The notes below the pieces were generated by a model that was given only the letters and a program-made list of their open reading frames with translations, was not told where the DNA came from and ran no database searches. From the NCBI RefSeq assembly GCF_032854445.1, contig NC_088300.1, positions 50,091,682-50,155,681 of the forward strand: a stretch of 64,000 bases of DNA, read 5' to 3'. The position numbers and the translations under genes are program-made. Within the stretch, counting starts at the first letter, position 1, and every line of letters starts with the position of its first letter. This DNA comes from Liolophura sinensis (Eukaryota; Mollusca; Polyplacophora; Chitonida; Chitonidae). Shown one piece after another: positions 11,511 to 24,566 of the stretch.

Positions 11511-14510
11511 CTACTTTAAAAGGCTTTACATAATTATTAAACAATGGCTTCAAGCAGAAATGGTGCGATTGTTAAAGTTATTACACTTCATCATGTATCA
11601 TGTTTGATATATGAGCAGAAATAATTTATTTGACTGAAAAGCAGAAACATTAAATACGTGAATTTACACAGACTTTTACATACTTGATCTAAAAGTGTAA
11701 ACTCTCCCGCTGTAGCTCTGCAATAAACTGGGTATTTCAAAGTTCAATTTAAAGTCTTTCTCTAGTAAATAAACGTACAGTACCCAACTGTTTCAGTTTA
11801 CAATATATACATGTACTAGGCAACTTGTGTGCAAACATGGCATACACAGTCGGTTTAAATTGCGGCTAGACTCTTGGTTTTCACTGTCATTATTTTCTTA
11901 AAATGTCAGACAAATTTGTGTAATTAACAGTTTTTACGTTTAAGCTAAATCTGTGACTGTAGTAATCAGACGTTGTTTTCCGAGGTGTTTCTCCTCACAA
12001 ACACACAAGCTCTCCCCACCTTCTGAGGAACTGTTGTTTTAGGACAGCTGACAGTGTCAGGTGAACTAACATGGCGCCGTCCGAGTTAGGTCTGTGTCAC
12101 GTGACTAAATGACACACTCTCCACAAATCACGGATGAGAATCTCGTTTGATATCGTCATTTTTCGAGTGGATAAGTACAAAAAGGAGACTCAGTTTGACT
12201 GATACCTTTGTGACTTTTTTCTCTAGATGAAACGTTTTTGATTCTATTCGATTATAGTTTATTACTACATTGTAATGCTTTAAATGTATCAGGAGAAGCT
12301 TCATAAGAGAAAAAAACTATCGCGATAAACACTGTGATAGCTCTGTGATATACATTCTGCTCTGTTTTTTTATTCAGATAAGCCAGGCCAATAAAATTAC
12401 TGGATAAATCAGATTGCCTTTGAATCCAATACAACCAAGCCCTAATGTGGAAACACATGACTTATTGGTAAATAACCAACCTCTATGTGCAATTAGCCTA
12501 ATGACATTAGATACTGAACCCGCCTCCAGAGATACCCGTGGTGACTCTCTGGTGGCCCTGTCTATAGGAATCCTCGCACATGGGGGATCAAGCCAACAAT
12601 CTAATCTGTGGGAGAGTGAGGGAGGTCCACATAAATTAAGTTAAAAAAAAATAAAACCATGTCTTTTACTTTTAAGATTTAAAAAAATCTACGAAAAGCC
12701 TCTCTGTATGAATGCTAGGCAAGCTGAAGTTGTCCCAGTTTATTCTTATGTACAGGGCAATGCCAACAGTTTAGCCCTGTCCATCATGGCGCTCTCATGC
12801 AGATGTGTTTGTGAGAGATGTATATGTCACGTGCTTTATTTTAGCTAAAATTGGGCCATATTTTATTTCTGCATGTACTGTATATTGTATAGTTCAACTA
12901 CGCTGAAAAGTTTATCTATGCAAAACAAACATACGTAAAATTTAAAAACTGTCTTTTGAAAAAGATTTTAGCTCTATGTGTCCTAGGTTGGCTACTTTAT
13001 TATATCATCCCCATAGCACGACGCTCCTGCTTCTACATATTAACCATGGAATTATCCTTCCGGGGGATATTTAAGCCTTTCATGGGTAAATGGCTAATTT
13101 TTATACTTTCCCAATTTAAATTAGCCGATCTATTTTGGCCGTATTAAACGTTGGATGGAATGGTATTCAGTTTTTTCTTTATGCCTCTTAAACATAAGAT
13201 TACCATCTTGTTGTAACGACTTGTATTTTCATACACTAAAAATCATTCGAACTGAAAGTCAACATACGTTGTTTGTGATATGTCTGGCCAACCTCAAACA
13301 AACAAACATAGCCTCACGTGAGGACAAGCCAGAATGAGTTGTAAGAAGCCAACTGCATGGGTCACGTGAGACCATATGGCATCCTGCAGAAGGCCAGCTA
13401 AGTCAAGATGATCTAATTCAAATCATTGTTTGTATCTCCGTCTGTCACTTGTCTAGAATCTTGCATTTTAAAGTACTGTAAGTAGTGTAAATATAACAAA
13501 GTTAAAGGTCATTCCATATAGACGTCTTCTTTGTAGGATAAATGAAGACTGCTTCTCTAAATTTCTACACTCGTAAAACACAACTTGCAAAGTAACAACA
13601 AAACGAGTCGAGTTAAAAAAAGAATTACAGGAACGGTCTCACGGTCATTTATGTTTGGATCCAGGTTTAAATAAATCACCTGTTTTAAATCTGAAATACG
13701 TAATGTGTGTTGATACAATTGCACGTTTTGGTGCAAACAAAAATGTTTAATCACAAGTTAAATTACTAATATTCTGAAGTTAAATTGTGTGTGGTTTTAA
13801 GTTAATGACATTGTCTAATCAACTCGGATGCCTCCCGTCTTCTGCTGATCCCTGTACAGAGAGTGTCATCCCTGTTGAGGGGGCTTAATCCTTCTAGCGG
13901 GAGTTCGCCCGGCTAATTGCACAGATAATCAAGCGAAATCACAGATTTCCTGAGAAGACAATCTACTTTTACTTAGCAAGCCTGTAGAGATCTTTGTTTT
14001 AACTCTGTTCATCCAAAGTTGTATTGCCTCTACGAAAATTATTTTGTTACAATTATGTTTTCTCACCCACGATCACCTTACCTATTGCTTCATGTTTTAA
14101 TAAGGGCGGGTCCTGACAGACTCTTGAACAGGTGAGCGATTGAATTGTTCAAGATATCACGTGACGTGCACCTGTGAATAATGTGGAATATTTTTCTAAT
14201 TTTAAGTGTATTAAAATAGTGCTTTTAAAAATCAATATTGTTTTAAAACGAAGGTCGGAAAAGAACATGGTGTTTAATAACTGTTACCCATGCGGTAGTT
14301 CGACAAAAATGAATTCTGGACATATTTGAACTTCGGTGTGGACCCTTTCTTAATGTAGTCATTTACTATATTTTAAGTATTTGTCCCAGTGAATTAGTCG
14401 AAATAGTTACAGATTTCGTTGAAAAATTCAGGCACATGTTTTGATTGCGAGAACAGAGCTAATGCATAATCAGCCTTACTGAGTCTAGCGAAGGAACATT
14501 TCCAATGTAT
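11511..14510. repeat. Large repeat unit III: spacer plus block
   Basis: Spacer 11511-12010 matches 6621-7010; block 12010-14510 matches 3830-6620 and 7010-9830 with many small indels. The right edge of the shared sequence is near 14510, where all copies carry a region with CAGATTTCGTTGAAAAATTCAG (units II and III) or its relics. No conserved reading frame. Confidence 0.7.
13312..13323. promoter_or_regulatory. Second copy of the CCTCACGTGAGG palindrome
   Basis: Same 12-bp E-box palindrome and flanks as at 5188-5199, at the corresponding place of unit III. Retention of a perfect palindrome in two diverged copies is suggestive but could be chance. Confidence 0.3.
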
Positions 14511-14670
14511 TCCTTGAGTTCCATATCACCTGAGGGCAGAGAAGCCTACTAATATAGATCATCCAAATTTGGAATTTAGATTTTGAGCGTACTTATATGT
14601 TGTTAATTCACAACCTTCCCACTTAAACGAAAATATTTGCCTTTTTAAATTTCATTCATTCTAGATAGTA

Positions 14671-14920
14671 TTATTATTTGATTGCCATTTTACGCCACAC
14701 ATAAGAATATTTCACTTTTTTCGACCGCGGCCTGCATTATGGTGGAACGATACCGGGCAGAGCCCAGGGAAAACCCACAACCATCCACTGGCTTCTGCAT
14801 TCAGACCTTCCACCGAACGGCCGGAGAGGAAGCCAGCATCAGCTGGAACTGAACTCACGGCGACAGCGCGTTAGAGTAATTCTGCCAGGCTGACATATTA
14901 ATCACCTCGGCCACGAAAAG
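14671..14920 (-). mobile_element. SINE family A, near full length, minus strand
   Basis: The plus strand shows the reverse complement of the SINE: T-rich tail and GATTGCCATTTTACGCC at the left, the GCATTATGGTGG and GGCCGGAGAGGAAGCCAGC middle, and CACCTCGGCCACG, the complement of the tRNA-like head with its A box, at the right. Old copy with many changes. Confidence 0.8.
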
Positions 14921-14956
14921 CTCCGGGATAGAATTTCGAAGGATACAACTCATTAC

Positions 14957-15071
14957 TTTTATTTATTTGATTGGTGTTTTAGGCCGTACTCAAGAATATT
15001 AAACTTATACGTCGACGGTCAGCGTTATGGTGGGAAGAAACCGTGCACCACTCGGAGGAAACTCACGACGT
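14957..15071 (-). mobile_element. SINE family A, 3' half only, minus strand
   Basis: Begins with the TTATTTATTTGATTGGTGTT tail complement and runs through GCGTTATGGTGGG to the GGAGGAAACTCACGAC region, then stops matching; the tRNA-like head is absent. Lies 36 bp from the previous SINE in the same orientation. Confidence 0.75.
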
Positions 15072-16069
15072 TACGGGCCCCGTCTTAAAATATTGTGTTA
15101 AGGTTTTTTGTTATTTTACTAGGTCATTGTGTGACCTTCATTTTCCCCTTTGTGTACGCTATAGCCTGAACTGTAATTCAGTCGAGAGTTCTCGAGGTTT
15201 TGGTGTTTGTGAGTCTCGTATCATTGTAAATAGGGTGTACATTCTGGAAATAAGTATCTGTGTTGTTAACATGTTTACGGTCATACCATCCAGAATTTTC
15301 TGTTCGTTAGTCAAAAATATGAGCGGCGGAATTCTGATGCTCGCAATCATTTATACCAGTTTTGGAAATATCGGCTTTCACGCCATTCGACAATCGTCAG
15401 TTATCCTCCATTTTGTACGTAGTAGGTTGTGAGCTTGTGTTTTACCACTTGCTAGTTTTTGAGACGTTATTTTGGAGATAGTATCGCACGTTGTCTCTTT
15501 GTGCGATGACGTACGTTTCATCCCAGTTTTCCATAAAAGTTGCTCTGTGCATATTTCCGAAGAGTGAAACACACATCGCCAGCTCGGCATCACGGACGCT
15601 TCTGTCAACCTCTCCACCCTGAGAAGTCACACCCTCACAGGAAGTTGGCGACCAACCATCGTCAGCGTGCCGTGCCCACTACAACTTCTAACTTATATCG
15701 GACTATCATCCTTCGACTGGAGAATTCCTCTTAACTGTGGATTCTATATATACGTGGGCTGACTTTGGAAGCCAGAATACTCCATCCGGATTTTGATGAT
15801 GTCATCAGTAAGAGACCATATATTTTTTTTTAAATATTTGGATTGTTTTCTGTATTATTGTAAGTTGTATCTTTTGTCTGTTTTGTTCAAATATATGTAT
15901 TGAACTTATTCAAGCTTCCTCGTATTTCTTTGTTTGATCTTTGTGTAAGGCCTATGGCTGACTTGAGATTGAACAAACCAGTTGTTTTTCATCTTTACTC
16001 CTCGACAGTGGATCGATATTCTTAATCTCTGCTTAACATCTTCAAGGTCAGTGTTAAGTATTATTAAAT
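15072..16069. other. Stretch without a supported gene; possible promoter-like segment
   Basis: A 129-codon plus-strand frame (15043-15432) starts inside a SINE and is hydrophobic and Cys-rich without a domain; I do not accept it. A TATA-like CTATATATAC stands at 15743, in a stretch whose left and right ends do not resolve into a clear TG...CA pair, so a solo LTR is possible but unproved. The whole stretch separates repeat unit III from the third 470-bp module. Confidence 0.3.
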
Positions 16070-16485
16070 TTCTAAAATGTTATTTCTTTCATGGAGCTTT
16101 AGAACCACAAAATATTTGTTATAGTTTTTTTCTTTCGCATACATGTGACCTGCCTTCAGTTACAAGGTATTGCCGATGTTGCAATATGACATTTTTTGGC
16201 GGTGACCACAGATAACATCCAATACCCCTGGTATGCCTCACGGTGGGGTGTCATTATACTAGGCTGTCACCACGTCGACAAACTTAACCTCCTAGGCCAT
16301 CAATTAAGATCCAGGTCGGACGATGCTTATTAGCTCTCTCCCTCTGATTTCCTTTTCCCGAGAAAAGACATTGTCTTGATTGTTTCTGTGACAGTGGAGG
16401 GCATAATCCACCTTAATTAGCCCGGCACTAAACAAGTTCGGAGGAGCGTCTTGCAGATTGTCCCGAGGGTGGGTGTGTGTGTGGA

Positions 16486-16506
16486 GGGGGGGGGGGGGGG
16501 GGGGGG
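16486..16506. repeat. G homopolymer, 21 bp
   Basis: Uninterrupted G run preceded by a GTGTGT tract. Likely replication slippage; may form G-quadruplex and is prone to assembly error. Confidence 0.85.
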
Positions 16507-16641
16507 CGCGATCGCCCGTGGGTAAGGGAAAAAAGCCTAGGGGGCTCTAGGTGGCTAGAGGCCTAAAGGTTTAAAGCGGCACGGGATATGACATGTACTA
16601 TACCAAGTGATGGTCCCTGAGTTTCCTTTATACACCTGTTT

Positions 16642-16909
16642 GGGGACCTCCGTGGCTGAGTGGGTTAGCGCGCTAGCGCAGCGTAATGACCCAGGAGTCT
16701 CTCACCAATGCGGTCGCTGTGAGTTCAAGTACAGCTCATGCTGGCTTCCTCTCCGGCCATACGTAGGAAGGTCTGCCAGCAACCTGCGGATGGTCGTGGG
16801 TTTACCCTGGGCTCTGCCCGGTTTCCTGCCACCATAATGCTGGCCGCTGTCGTATAAGTGAGATGTTCTTGAGTCCGGTGTAAAACACCAATCGAATAAA
16901 AAAATAAAT
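16642..16909 (+). mobile_element. SINE family A, full length, plus strand
   Basis: The best preserved sense copy. The head GGGGACCTCCGTGGCTGAGT contains a pol III A box (TGGCTGAGTGGG); the B box is near GAGTTCAAGTAC. The conserved middle and a tail ending in AATAAATA follow. It is flanked by a 13-bp target-site duplication, TATACACCTGTTT on the left and TATAGACCTGTTT on the right (one mismatch), which shows LINE-driven retroposition into the older 470-bp module. Non-coding; transcribed by RNA polymerase III in its family. Confidence 0.9.
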
Positions 16910-17025
16910 ATAGACCTGTTTCCTCAAGAGTACTGTGTTAGTTTGCCCCTCTGTCTCACACATAACGTCAATATCAGATTAGGTCTATATTAAAGTAAGA
17001 AAGTCGTCACTGGAAGCTACTTTAT

Positions 17026-18808
17026 TAGCTCTTTACTTTAAGGCCATTTCTATCTTTTAAGTAAATTATTGCTTCCAGCACTAACGTGGTCACGAATAAA
17101 GTTGTTTCCTTAGACACAACTTCATGCCATACGTTTATATTTACACATGTACGTACACACGCTACATGCATATGAAACATTTTTGTTACTGAACATTAAT
17201 ATAAACATTAATGGTCTGCTGATGGAAACAGCTGATATAAATCTAAAGTTGGGTTATCATTTCATAGTAATATCCATTCAAGTTTAAAACATAGGTAAAC
17301 GGATACTTCAGCAACACTGGGTCATCAAATAAAACAGTATGATTCTGTATTGTTTTCACATGGACCAAAATGTAAATATGTTCACTGCTTTTTTCATCGC
17401 AGTACCCTGAGTTTTTAAGAGTTCAAATTAAGTTTTTGTCTCTGTGACATTTTAATATATACGTAAGTAAGAGATATTGGATAGCATTTCTACAAAACAC
17501 AATGGTGGTATCACCATTCGGTGGGCATTTAAATAGATATTGGATTTTCATTATTGCTATTTTCTTAAAATGTAAGGCAAAAATGTATAGTTATCAACTT
17601 TTACATATGAGACAAATCTGTACTGATTAGGTGTTTGTAGTTACCAGATGTCGGTTTCCATAGTATTTCCCCACCCCAGGAAGGACGGGTTAAGGCAGAC
17701 GGCTTCATCAGCTGAACAAACATCCTTGGCTCCGTCCAAGTTTGGTCGGTGTCGCTACACTAATAAGATGTTGGTCTGACACGTGACCCATGGGTGATAT
17801 TACCATTGAAATTTTAACCCTGTGTAATTTGAAAGTTCACAACCATTACTTTAAAGGGGGATGAAAACTGATATAAAATGCATTTATGGCAAAATACAAC
17901 ATTGCTTCCATTCCGTTTGTCTGGATTTGGGATTCCATTTGTTTGATATATTAATAGAGACCGTGCCAGCTATACAATGCATATTTTGGTCTGTTCTTTT
18001 GTTAAATACACCATGTTAAATAAAACCATATACCTTCAGGATAAAACCCATAGCTGTCTAAACATCTGTACATAGTAACTACTCCCAAGAAGTCTGCTAT
18101 GATTAAAAGTGGGTAAATGCACCCCAGAATGAAGAGATAAGCTAGATTTTAACTTTAATAAATTTGATTGTCATTTTGCCATTACAACCAAATCGAGCAA
18201 AACCCAAACTGTGCAATAGTAAAAAGTCTATCTCTTTGTGGGCTTAGCTTAATAACATTAGATAATGACTCCACCCCTCTGAGACTCCCTTGGTAAACCC
18301 TTGTACTCTGCTCGCAGGAAGCCTCGGGCCGTGCGTAACTTATTTAAGACAACTAATATTCCGAGGCAGAGGTGAATATTTTTTAAAGACAATATAACTT
18401 TGACTAAGATGTTGACTAACTAAGTTAAAAATGAGTGGTAAAATTGAACTAAAAGTTCACAGACCTTGCTTCTGTCATAGGTCACTTGAGAAATAGAGAA
18501 AGATCCCTTGGTGAGGAGAATTTACATAGGAAAAAGAATAAGAAAACGTCTTCTGAACCTTCTACATTCTGCAGTTTCAAACTTCATGTTATTTTCAAGG
18601 AATATGAATATGAATGTCCACAGAGGTCTTTATGTTACCAGTTACTAAGGCACATGTTATGTAGATGTGAAAAACAGGCAGTGGTTTAGTTACATGGTAT
18701 AATACATGAATAAATTGTTGCTGGGAACAAGGTCGTACATGTATAAAGCTGTTAAGTAGCGAACAATAGATTAATCAGTCCCTGAGAGTGTCTATCCGCA
18801 GGGCGACT
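17026..18808. repeat. Large repeat unit IV, most diverged copy
   Basis: 17105-17290 resembles the spacer of unit I (3600-3800), and 17640-18400 follows the block order of units I-III (GACGGCTTCATCAGCTGAAC, AAATGCACCCC, CTTAATAACATTAGATAAT islands), with the later islands eroded. No shared frame. The right limit is the SINE at 18812. Confidence 0.55.
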
Positions 18809-18811
18809 ATT

Positions 18812-19040
18812 GATTTGCTTATTTACTTATTTGATTGGTGTTTTACGCCGTACTAAAGAATATCTCATTTATACGACGGCGTATAGCATTATGGTGGGAG
18901 GAAACCGGGCAATGCCCTGGAGAAACGTACGATTGCTGACAGACCTTCCCACGTACGGCCGGAGAGGAAGTCAGCCTGAGGCGGTCTTGAACTCACAGCG
19001 ACCGCATTAGTGAGAGGCTCCTGAGTCATAGCGCTGCCCT
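18812..19040 (-). mobile_element. SINE family A, minus strand, head truncated
   Basis: Tail complement TTATTTGATTGGTGTTTTAC at the left, GCATTATGGTGGGAGGAAAC middle, ACTCACAGCGACCGCATTAG near the head; the last 30-40 bp of the tRNA-like head are missing or decayed. Confidence 0.8.
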
Positions 19041-19898
19041 AAAGCTTGCAGTGAATGGACATTGTTGCGACAGTTTCACTAATGCCAACACACAGAGCTT
19101 TGGCCATTTCAAGAAGGCGGTAAAAAGTGTGGCCACCATTAAGTAGAATATGTCTGCGCAGCTAAAATGCTAGTGCCTATGTACACTACACATTTCTCTT
19201 GAACTGTGAGTCAAATTCATTAGTTTCGTCCAGTTTTCTCAACCTTAATTGGTTTTTAAATACTCCATTAGTATTCGATCTCTGGCTACCAATGGAATGG
19301 GTATCAGTTTAAATGGTATAGTATTATCTAATAAAAGACACTATTGTTTTTCAGTCTGGCCCGACTCTACAGCATCTGTGTCGACATCTGTGAAACACAG
19401 TAGATGTGGTGTGAATTTCTAAAGGTTAAGAACGTAACATGCTTAATGGGTTTTCTTTCCAGCCAATAGAATAAACAAACATAGCCTTTTCCAAAAGATG
19501 TTATTAATATTAAATGTGTTTAACTTAATAATATTTTGACTGCTCCATGAGTTAGCATAACCACATCTATCTACGGTTTGCAAATGAACGGACCAAATAG
19601 AAATGTGAGTTAGTCAGACTATAAGCAACAATAGGCGAGACCAGGGTTCCGTCACCTGTATCATACAAGGTGGCTTTCTTCCTTGCTCATGGGGTGGGGA
19701 TTTGACTTCCTAACATCTGCATACCATGCATAGATGTGCTAAGGTCAGAGCACAATTAACTACGTATGACTAGCGAAAAATACCTTGATCTGTTTGAATT
19801 ACAAATTAGCAATTTGTGTTTATTTACCTATATAACGTTTATGTACGCTTTTAAGAAATTTGAAAGTATTGATACATTTATGTTAAGTACTCAAGCTT

Positions 19899-20163
19899 TT
19901 ATTTATCTATTTGGCAGGTGTTTTAGGTCGTACTCAAGGATATTTTACTGATACGACGACGGCCAGCATTATGGTGGAAGGAAACAGGGCAGACCATGGG
20001 GGATACCCACGACTATCCACACATTGCTGCAAGGTCTTTCCACGTACAAACGGAGTGGAAGCCAGCGTGAACTGAACTTGAACTCACAGAAATCGTATTG
20101 GTGAGAGGCTGCTGGGCCATTGCACCGCTATGGCGTGCCAACCTTCTCGGCCACGGAGGCCCC
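19899..20163 (-). mobile_element. SINE family A, full length, minus strand
   Basis: Tail complement at the left, head complement CTTCTCGGCCACGGAGGCCC at the right. Flanking words CTCAAGCTTTTA (left) and CTCAAGTTTTA (right) are an imperfect target-site duplication. The sister unit at 22233-24300 lacks this SINE, so it inserted after the units separated. Confidence 0.85.
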
Positions 20164-21077
20164 CTCAAGTTTTAAGTGACATGTGAAAACACCCGCCTGA
20201 GACATGCAGTAATAAAATAAAATCAACCGACAATGAAGCGTGGTTATTGTGTTGACTAGATGATGCGTAATTTTTCATATCCTACTTTGTGTGAATTCTT
20301 CACGCACAAAAAGAGCTATTAAATACTACAGCATTGTATATATTTTATGTAGGTTTTAATATGTGCACTTTTGTTCTAAAACATGAGTATAAATATATAA
20401 TACTATATAATACAACATGGACGTGTAAAACGCCATGCTCTTACACATATATGATATACCTCCAAAGGAGTATATTCCGGGTCGGTCACCCAACATATGT
20501 GGTTAACGTATATTTTCACCGATTATTTCTTGGTTCAGCCACTTATCCAATAGATAATTTGAGGAAAAACCAGTTTCACTGGTAGTCATCTTCTGGTTTG
20601 CGTATGAACCCGGGTCTACAGCTTACCATGCATACGGAAGCTGTGGTACTATAATTGACCACCGCAGGAAATATATATCCGCTTGCATGGGTTCTGCATA
20701 CACAGCATTTGTAAATTCCCAAGACTTAAATATGAAGAATTTTCTCGAGAAATAAATTTACCTCTTCCAATGCAGATAATTGATATTAGAATATTAGATG
20801 TCATATTTTTGGAAATTTGATTTATTATATTAATCCCTTTCAAACTATGACGTCCGATTTATACGAGTGGAGGAACTCGGACAGAACCAGGATCCGCCGA
20901 TACAGCTACTTGACACACTTCATAATATTAGGTATATAATTAAAAATACGTTACTAAATATAGACCCTTACTATTTTGTACTGTTTTGTTTTTACTTTAC
21001 CCTACCGCTTTAAGGTCAAGTGGAGTTATATACATGTGCCACACATTCAAATCTTTGCCCACTATGACCAACGAGGG

Positions 21078-21262
21078 TACGTCCATGGCTCTGTTTATTT
21101 CGGCTGTGGCCTTAAGAAAAGAAGTTTGTCATGTATCTGTCAATGGCCGCTGGTTTGTTCTGGTCATTCCGCATTCTTCCACCCACAAACCTGGCCGCCG
21201 TCATATAAATGAGAAATTCGTGAGCACGCCGTTAAGCACCGATCTAGTGAATAAATTTGCTG
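21078..21262 (+). mobile_element. SINE family B fragment
   Basis: Carries the family B middle (TCAATGGCCGCTGGTTTGTTCTGG and CTTCCACCCACAAACCTGGCCG regions) followed by a tail like that of family A (ATAAATGAGAAATTCGTGAG, AAGCACCGATCTAGTGAATA). The head is not clear. Absent from the sister unit at 24300. Confidence 0.65.
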
Positions 21263-21868
21263 CTCTGTATCTTTGAATCTCTTAAATATTTAATGACAAC
21301 TTTTGATAAATCTTAACTTTCCTATCTCATTGCACACAATCACATCACCTATTCTGACAATTTGCAGACCATCATATGATAGGGTGGAACAATGGTCCAT
21401 ATGGGGGTATAGATATACCCAAACATGATCTCTCTTTGTGAAGATTTGTGCTGTAATAGCTGAACCAGTTTAAACTTCCTGGCAGGCTGTATGAATTATC
21501 TATAGTTTGACCCGAAACCACAATACCTGTGTTTAAAGGTATGCAGAGTCGAGGATGAGTCGATATATAAGTATGCTCCTCAGGAATCTTAACAGGTGTA
21601 CCCAACGAACCGAGGGTGGCAGACGGAGCAATGATAAAAAATAAAAAAAACCTAGTAAGCTAAAGTGCGAATTAAAAACGACCCAAAATCCACTATAAAG
21701 GATTCAATATAAGTGGATGAAATAAAGTGATATATATGTGTACTTCTATACAATATAAACATGGGGCTGTTTTAGCGCTGGTGTCGATTTCGGCTTTGTC
21801 ACCAACAATTACAGCCTATGTCACTGAATCATACAAGAATGAAAAGCCCTTCAATTGTGCTGCTCTCA

Positions 21869-22109
21869 GAAAAATGATCTGTTAAATTTAACAGAAAATC
21901 TGTTGTCTGAGTGATACAGAATGTATTCTGCTATTGCAGTAGATTATTCTGTTAAATATAACACACATATTCTATTAATTCAGCATAAAGATTCTATTAC
22001 ACTAACAGGTTATTATGTTAAATATGACACAATATTGTGTTGTAATAACATAATACATTCTAGCATCACTCAGAAAACAGGCTTTCTGTAACATAACCAG
22101 CATTTTCTT
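21869..22109. mobile_element. MITE-like element with long terminal inverted repeats, copy 1
   Basis: The left ~70 bp (starting AAAAATGATCTGTT, then CTGTTGTCTGAGTGAT and GAATGTATTCTG) match the reverse complement of the right ~70 bp (CTGTTTTCTGAGTGAT, GAATGTATTATG). The centre is AT-rich. There is no coding capacity, as expected of a non-autonomous DNA transposon. A relative lies at 36424-36632. The target-site duplication is not clear, so the superfamily is undetermined. Confidence 0.65.
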
Positions 22110-22232
22110 TACAAAGTCGAAGTAAAACGTAGCCATATATGTGTGACAACAAAAAAGTAGTTCCTACGATTAACATCAGCATCAGTTCTACTTTCTACTT
22201 TTAATTGTAGAAATAATTTTGCTTGATAAGTT

Positions 22233-24047
22233 TGTAGTGAATGGAAATTGTTGCAACAGTTTCACTTATGTCAAAACACAGTACCCTGGCTAATTTAAGA
22301 AGAACTTGAAAAAATGTGGCCCCCATCGAGTAGAACACTTCTGCGGGGCTAGAACATTTCTGAGGGGCCTATGCACACTACATATGCACTCGAACTGTCA
22401 GTTAAATTCATCAGTTACGCACAGTTTTCTTAACCTTAACTGACTTTTTATACACTCCATTAGTTTTCGATATATAGCTGCCAATGAAAAAGGGAATCAG
22501 TTTAAGTGGTATAGTATTATCTAACAGGAGACACTTGTTTTTTTTTAGTCTGGCGCGTCTCTATAGTACCTCTGTCAACATCTGTTAAACACAGTAAATG
22601 TGGTGTTAATTTCTAATATCCGGTTTAGAACGTAAAATACTGAATGGGTTTTCTGTCCGACCAATAGAATAAATAAATATAGCTTTTTCCAAAAGCTGTT
22701 ATTATTAAATGTGTGTAACTTAATAATATTGTAACTGTTCCATCAGTTATAATACCCATAACTACGTCTGTTCGGCTTTTGCACAGAAATGGGAGTTAGT
22801 CAGACTAGAAGCAACAATGGGCGAGACCAGGCAACCGTCACCTGTATCACACAAGGTGGCTTTCTTCCTGGATCCAGGGGTAAGGATTTGACTAGCATCT
22901 GCATACCATACATAGCTAAGATCATAATTAACCACATGTGACGTCTAGCGAAAAATATCTTCATCTGTTTGAATTACGGATTTGCTATTTGTATAAACTG
23001 GCCCTGTGGTACTACAGAACCTTGTCGCATGGTTGTAAGAAAGTTTAAAGTAATCGAGCTATTAAACAACATGTAAAAAACCCAGCCTAAAGGGTTTTAA
23101 CGGAATGAAAACAACCGCCAATCGGGCGTGGTGACTGGCTGGCTTGTAATGTTTCATGGCTATAAAAATACAACAGCAATGTGTATATTTTATATAGGTT
23201 TTAATATCTATTATAAACTTTTGTTCTGAAAAACATACACATACATATATAGCAAAACAAATCTTACATGTACATTGGTTTCTATATAATAAAACATGGA
23301 CGGGTAAAACGCCATGATCAATTCTTTAAAAAAAAATGCGGGAGGTAAATTTATGCCCACGCGACTTCATTAGCGGAAGAGTCATTGCATTGCTCTTAAT
23401 TGCCAAGCTGATTAAATTATGATAGCGGTCACCGCCCTGGGGCCCCCGAGTAAACGACTGATCTTTTGTGACTTACTGGTTAACTCTGTCACATGTGTCA
23501 TGAGCATTTCATATTATGAATAACTTAAGTCAGTGAATAACTTACAGCGTGTCACTTTCTCCACTTCAGTTATAAAATATGAATCCGTGTATAACAGCCT
23601 GAGCAGTTATATTCAGGTATTATAAAAGATAAAGGAAATGTACTTTTGATTTTATACATATACAATGTACCTCCAGAATAGAAGACACCAGGCATGTCAT
23701 TCAGTATGTACAGTTTAAGTACATTGTCATCGCTTAATTCTTGGTCTTGCCACTTCTGCTGACAGAAACTGTGAGGAAAAAGCAAAAGTTGCCAAAGATT
23801 TGAATCAGGCTCTACAGGGAAAATCGCTTAAAATGTCTAATAATTGACCACGGTAGGAAATGCACATCCGTTTGCACGATTTAATTCTCGCATAAGTAAC
23901 ATTTGTATAAATCGAGACTAAAGCATTAAGGATTAAGGAAGATAAATTACTTACTTCTTCGAATGAAGAGAAAAGTATTAGAGTATAAAATACTTTTAGA
24001 AATATGATCAGGGCCTCCGTGGCTCAGTTGGTTAGCGCAAAAAAAAA
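22233..24047. repeat. Large repeat unit VI, left part
   Basis: Paralogue of 19046-20850 without its SINE. The unit continues in 24048-24300 and reappears at 29620-29840; the DNA between holds extra insertions and a tandem duplication. Open frames are not shared with unit V. Confidence 0.7.
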
Positions 24048-24048
24048 A
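24012..24048 (+). mobile_element. SINE head only, joined to an A run
   Basis: GGGCCTCCGTGGCTCAGTTG and the following GTTAGCGC are the first 28 bases of the SINE head, then 11 or 12 A. Nothing of the SINE middle or tail follows. The sister unit at 20840 has no such insertion. See findings. Confidence 0.7.
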
Positions 24049-24507
24049 ATCTGATCTGTTACAGGAATCCCTTTCAAGCTATGACGTCAGAATTATAGAG
24101 TGGGCGAAATCGAACAGAGCCGCAGCCACCGATAATTATCTCGCATTTGATACACTTCTTCGAGTAAGCTATAATTTACCTAACCTATAGTTTTCCTAAC
24201 TAAATATAGACCTTTACTAGTTTATATTGTTTATCTACATGACTTAACGTCACACAGGGTCACGTGGAGTTATATACATGTAATACACACTCACATCTTC
24301 ACCGATTACTTCCTCAGATCGACTAAGTACATGGGAAGTCTTCATATTACGAAAACACCCACGTCAGAAACAGTAAAAATTTTCGCATTCCTTCACTTTG
24401 ATAAATTATACTTTGTTCAGATTTCCACATCTGCAAAATCCTAAAAATATCCTACTTTCACATTAGCTCTCTTGGAATCAGTCAACAAATATTCATAGTC
24501 TTTTTCG

Positions 24508-24566
24508 CCACGATATGGCTGAAATATTGCCGATGTGGCGTTAAGCCATAATCATTCATTCATCCA
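24508..24566 (+). mobile_element. Tail of another SINE type with ATTC repeats
   Basis: CGCCACGATATGGCTGAAAT, then TTGCCGATGTGGCGTTAAGC and an (ATTC)n end. This 3' module is characteristic of molluscan SINEs. The head is not recognised. The duplicate copy lies at 26944-27004. Confidence 0.6.

Larger units (their letters stand above)
16070..17025. repeat. Dispersed ~470-bp module, copy C, split by a SINE
   Basis: 16070-16641 and 16910-17025 together match copy B (10890-11510). The inserted piece is the full SINE at 16642-16909. The segment around 16455-16600 is rearranged and carries a G run, so this is the most diverged copy. Confidence 0.7.
19046..21850. repeat. Large repeat unit V
   Basis: Collinear with 22233-24300 and then, beyond a nested duplication, with 29620-29840. 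Shared landmarks: GTGAATGGACATTGTTGCGA (19050; 22240), AACATGGACGTGTAAAACGC (20414; 23295), TAATTGACCACCGCAGGAAA (20651; 23844), ATCCCTTTCAAACTATGACG (20833; 24068). Two SINEs sit in it (19899 and 21078). No conserved coding frame. Confidence 0.7.
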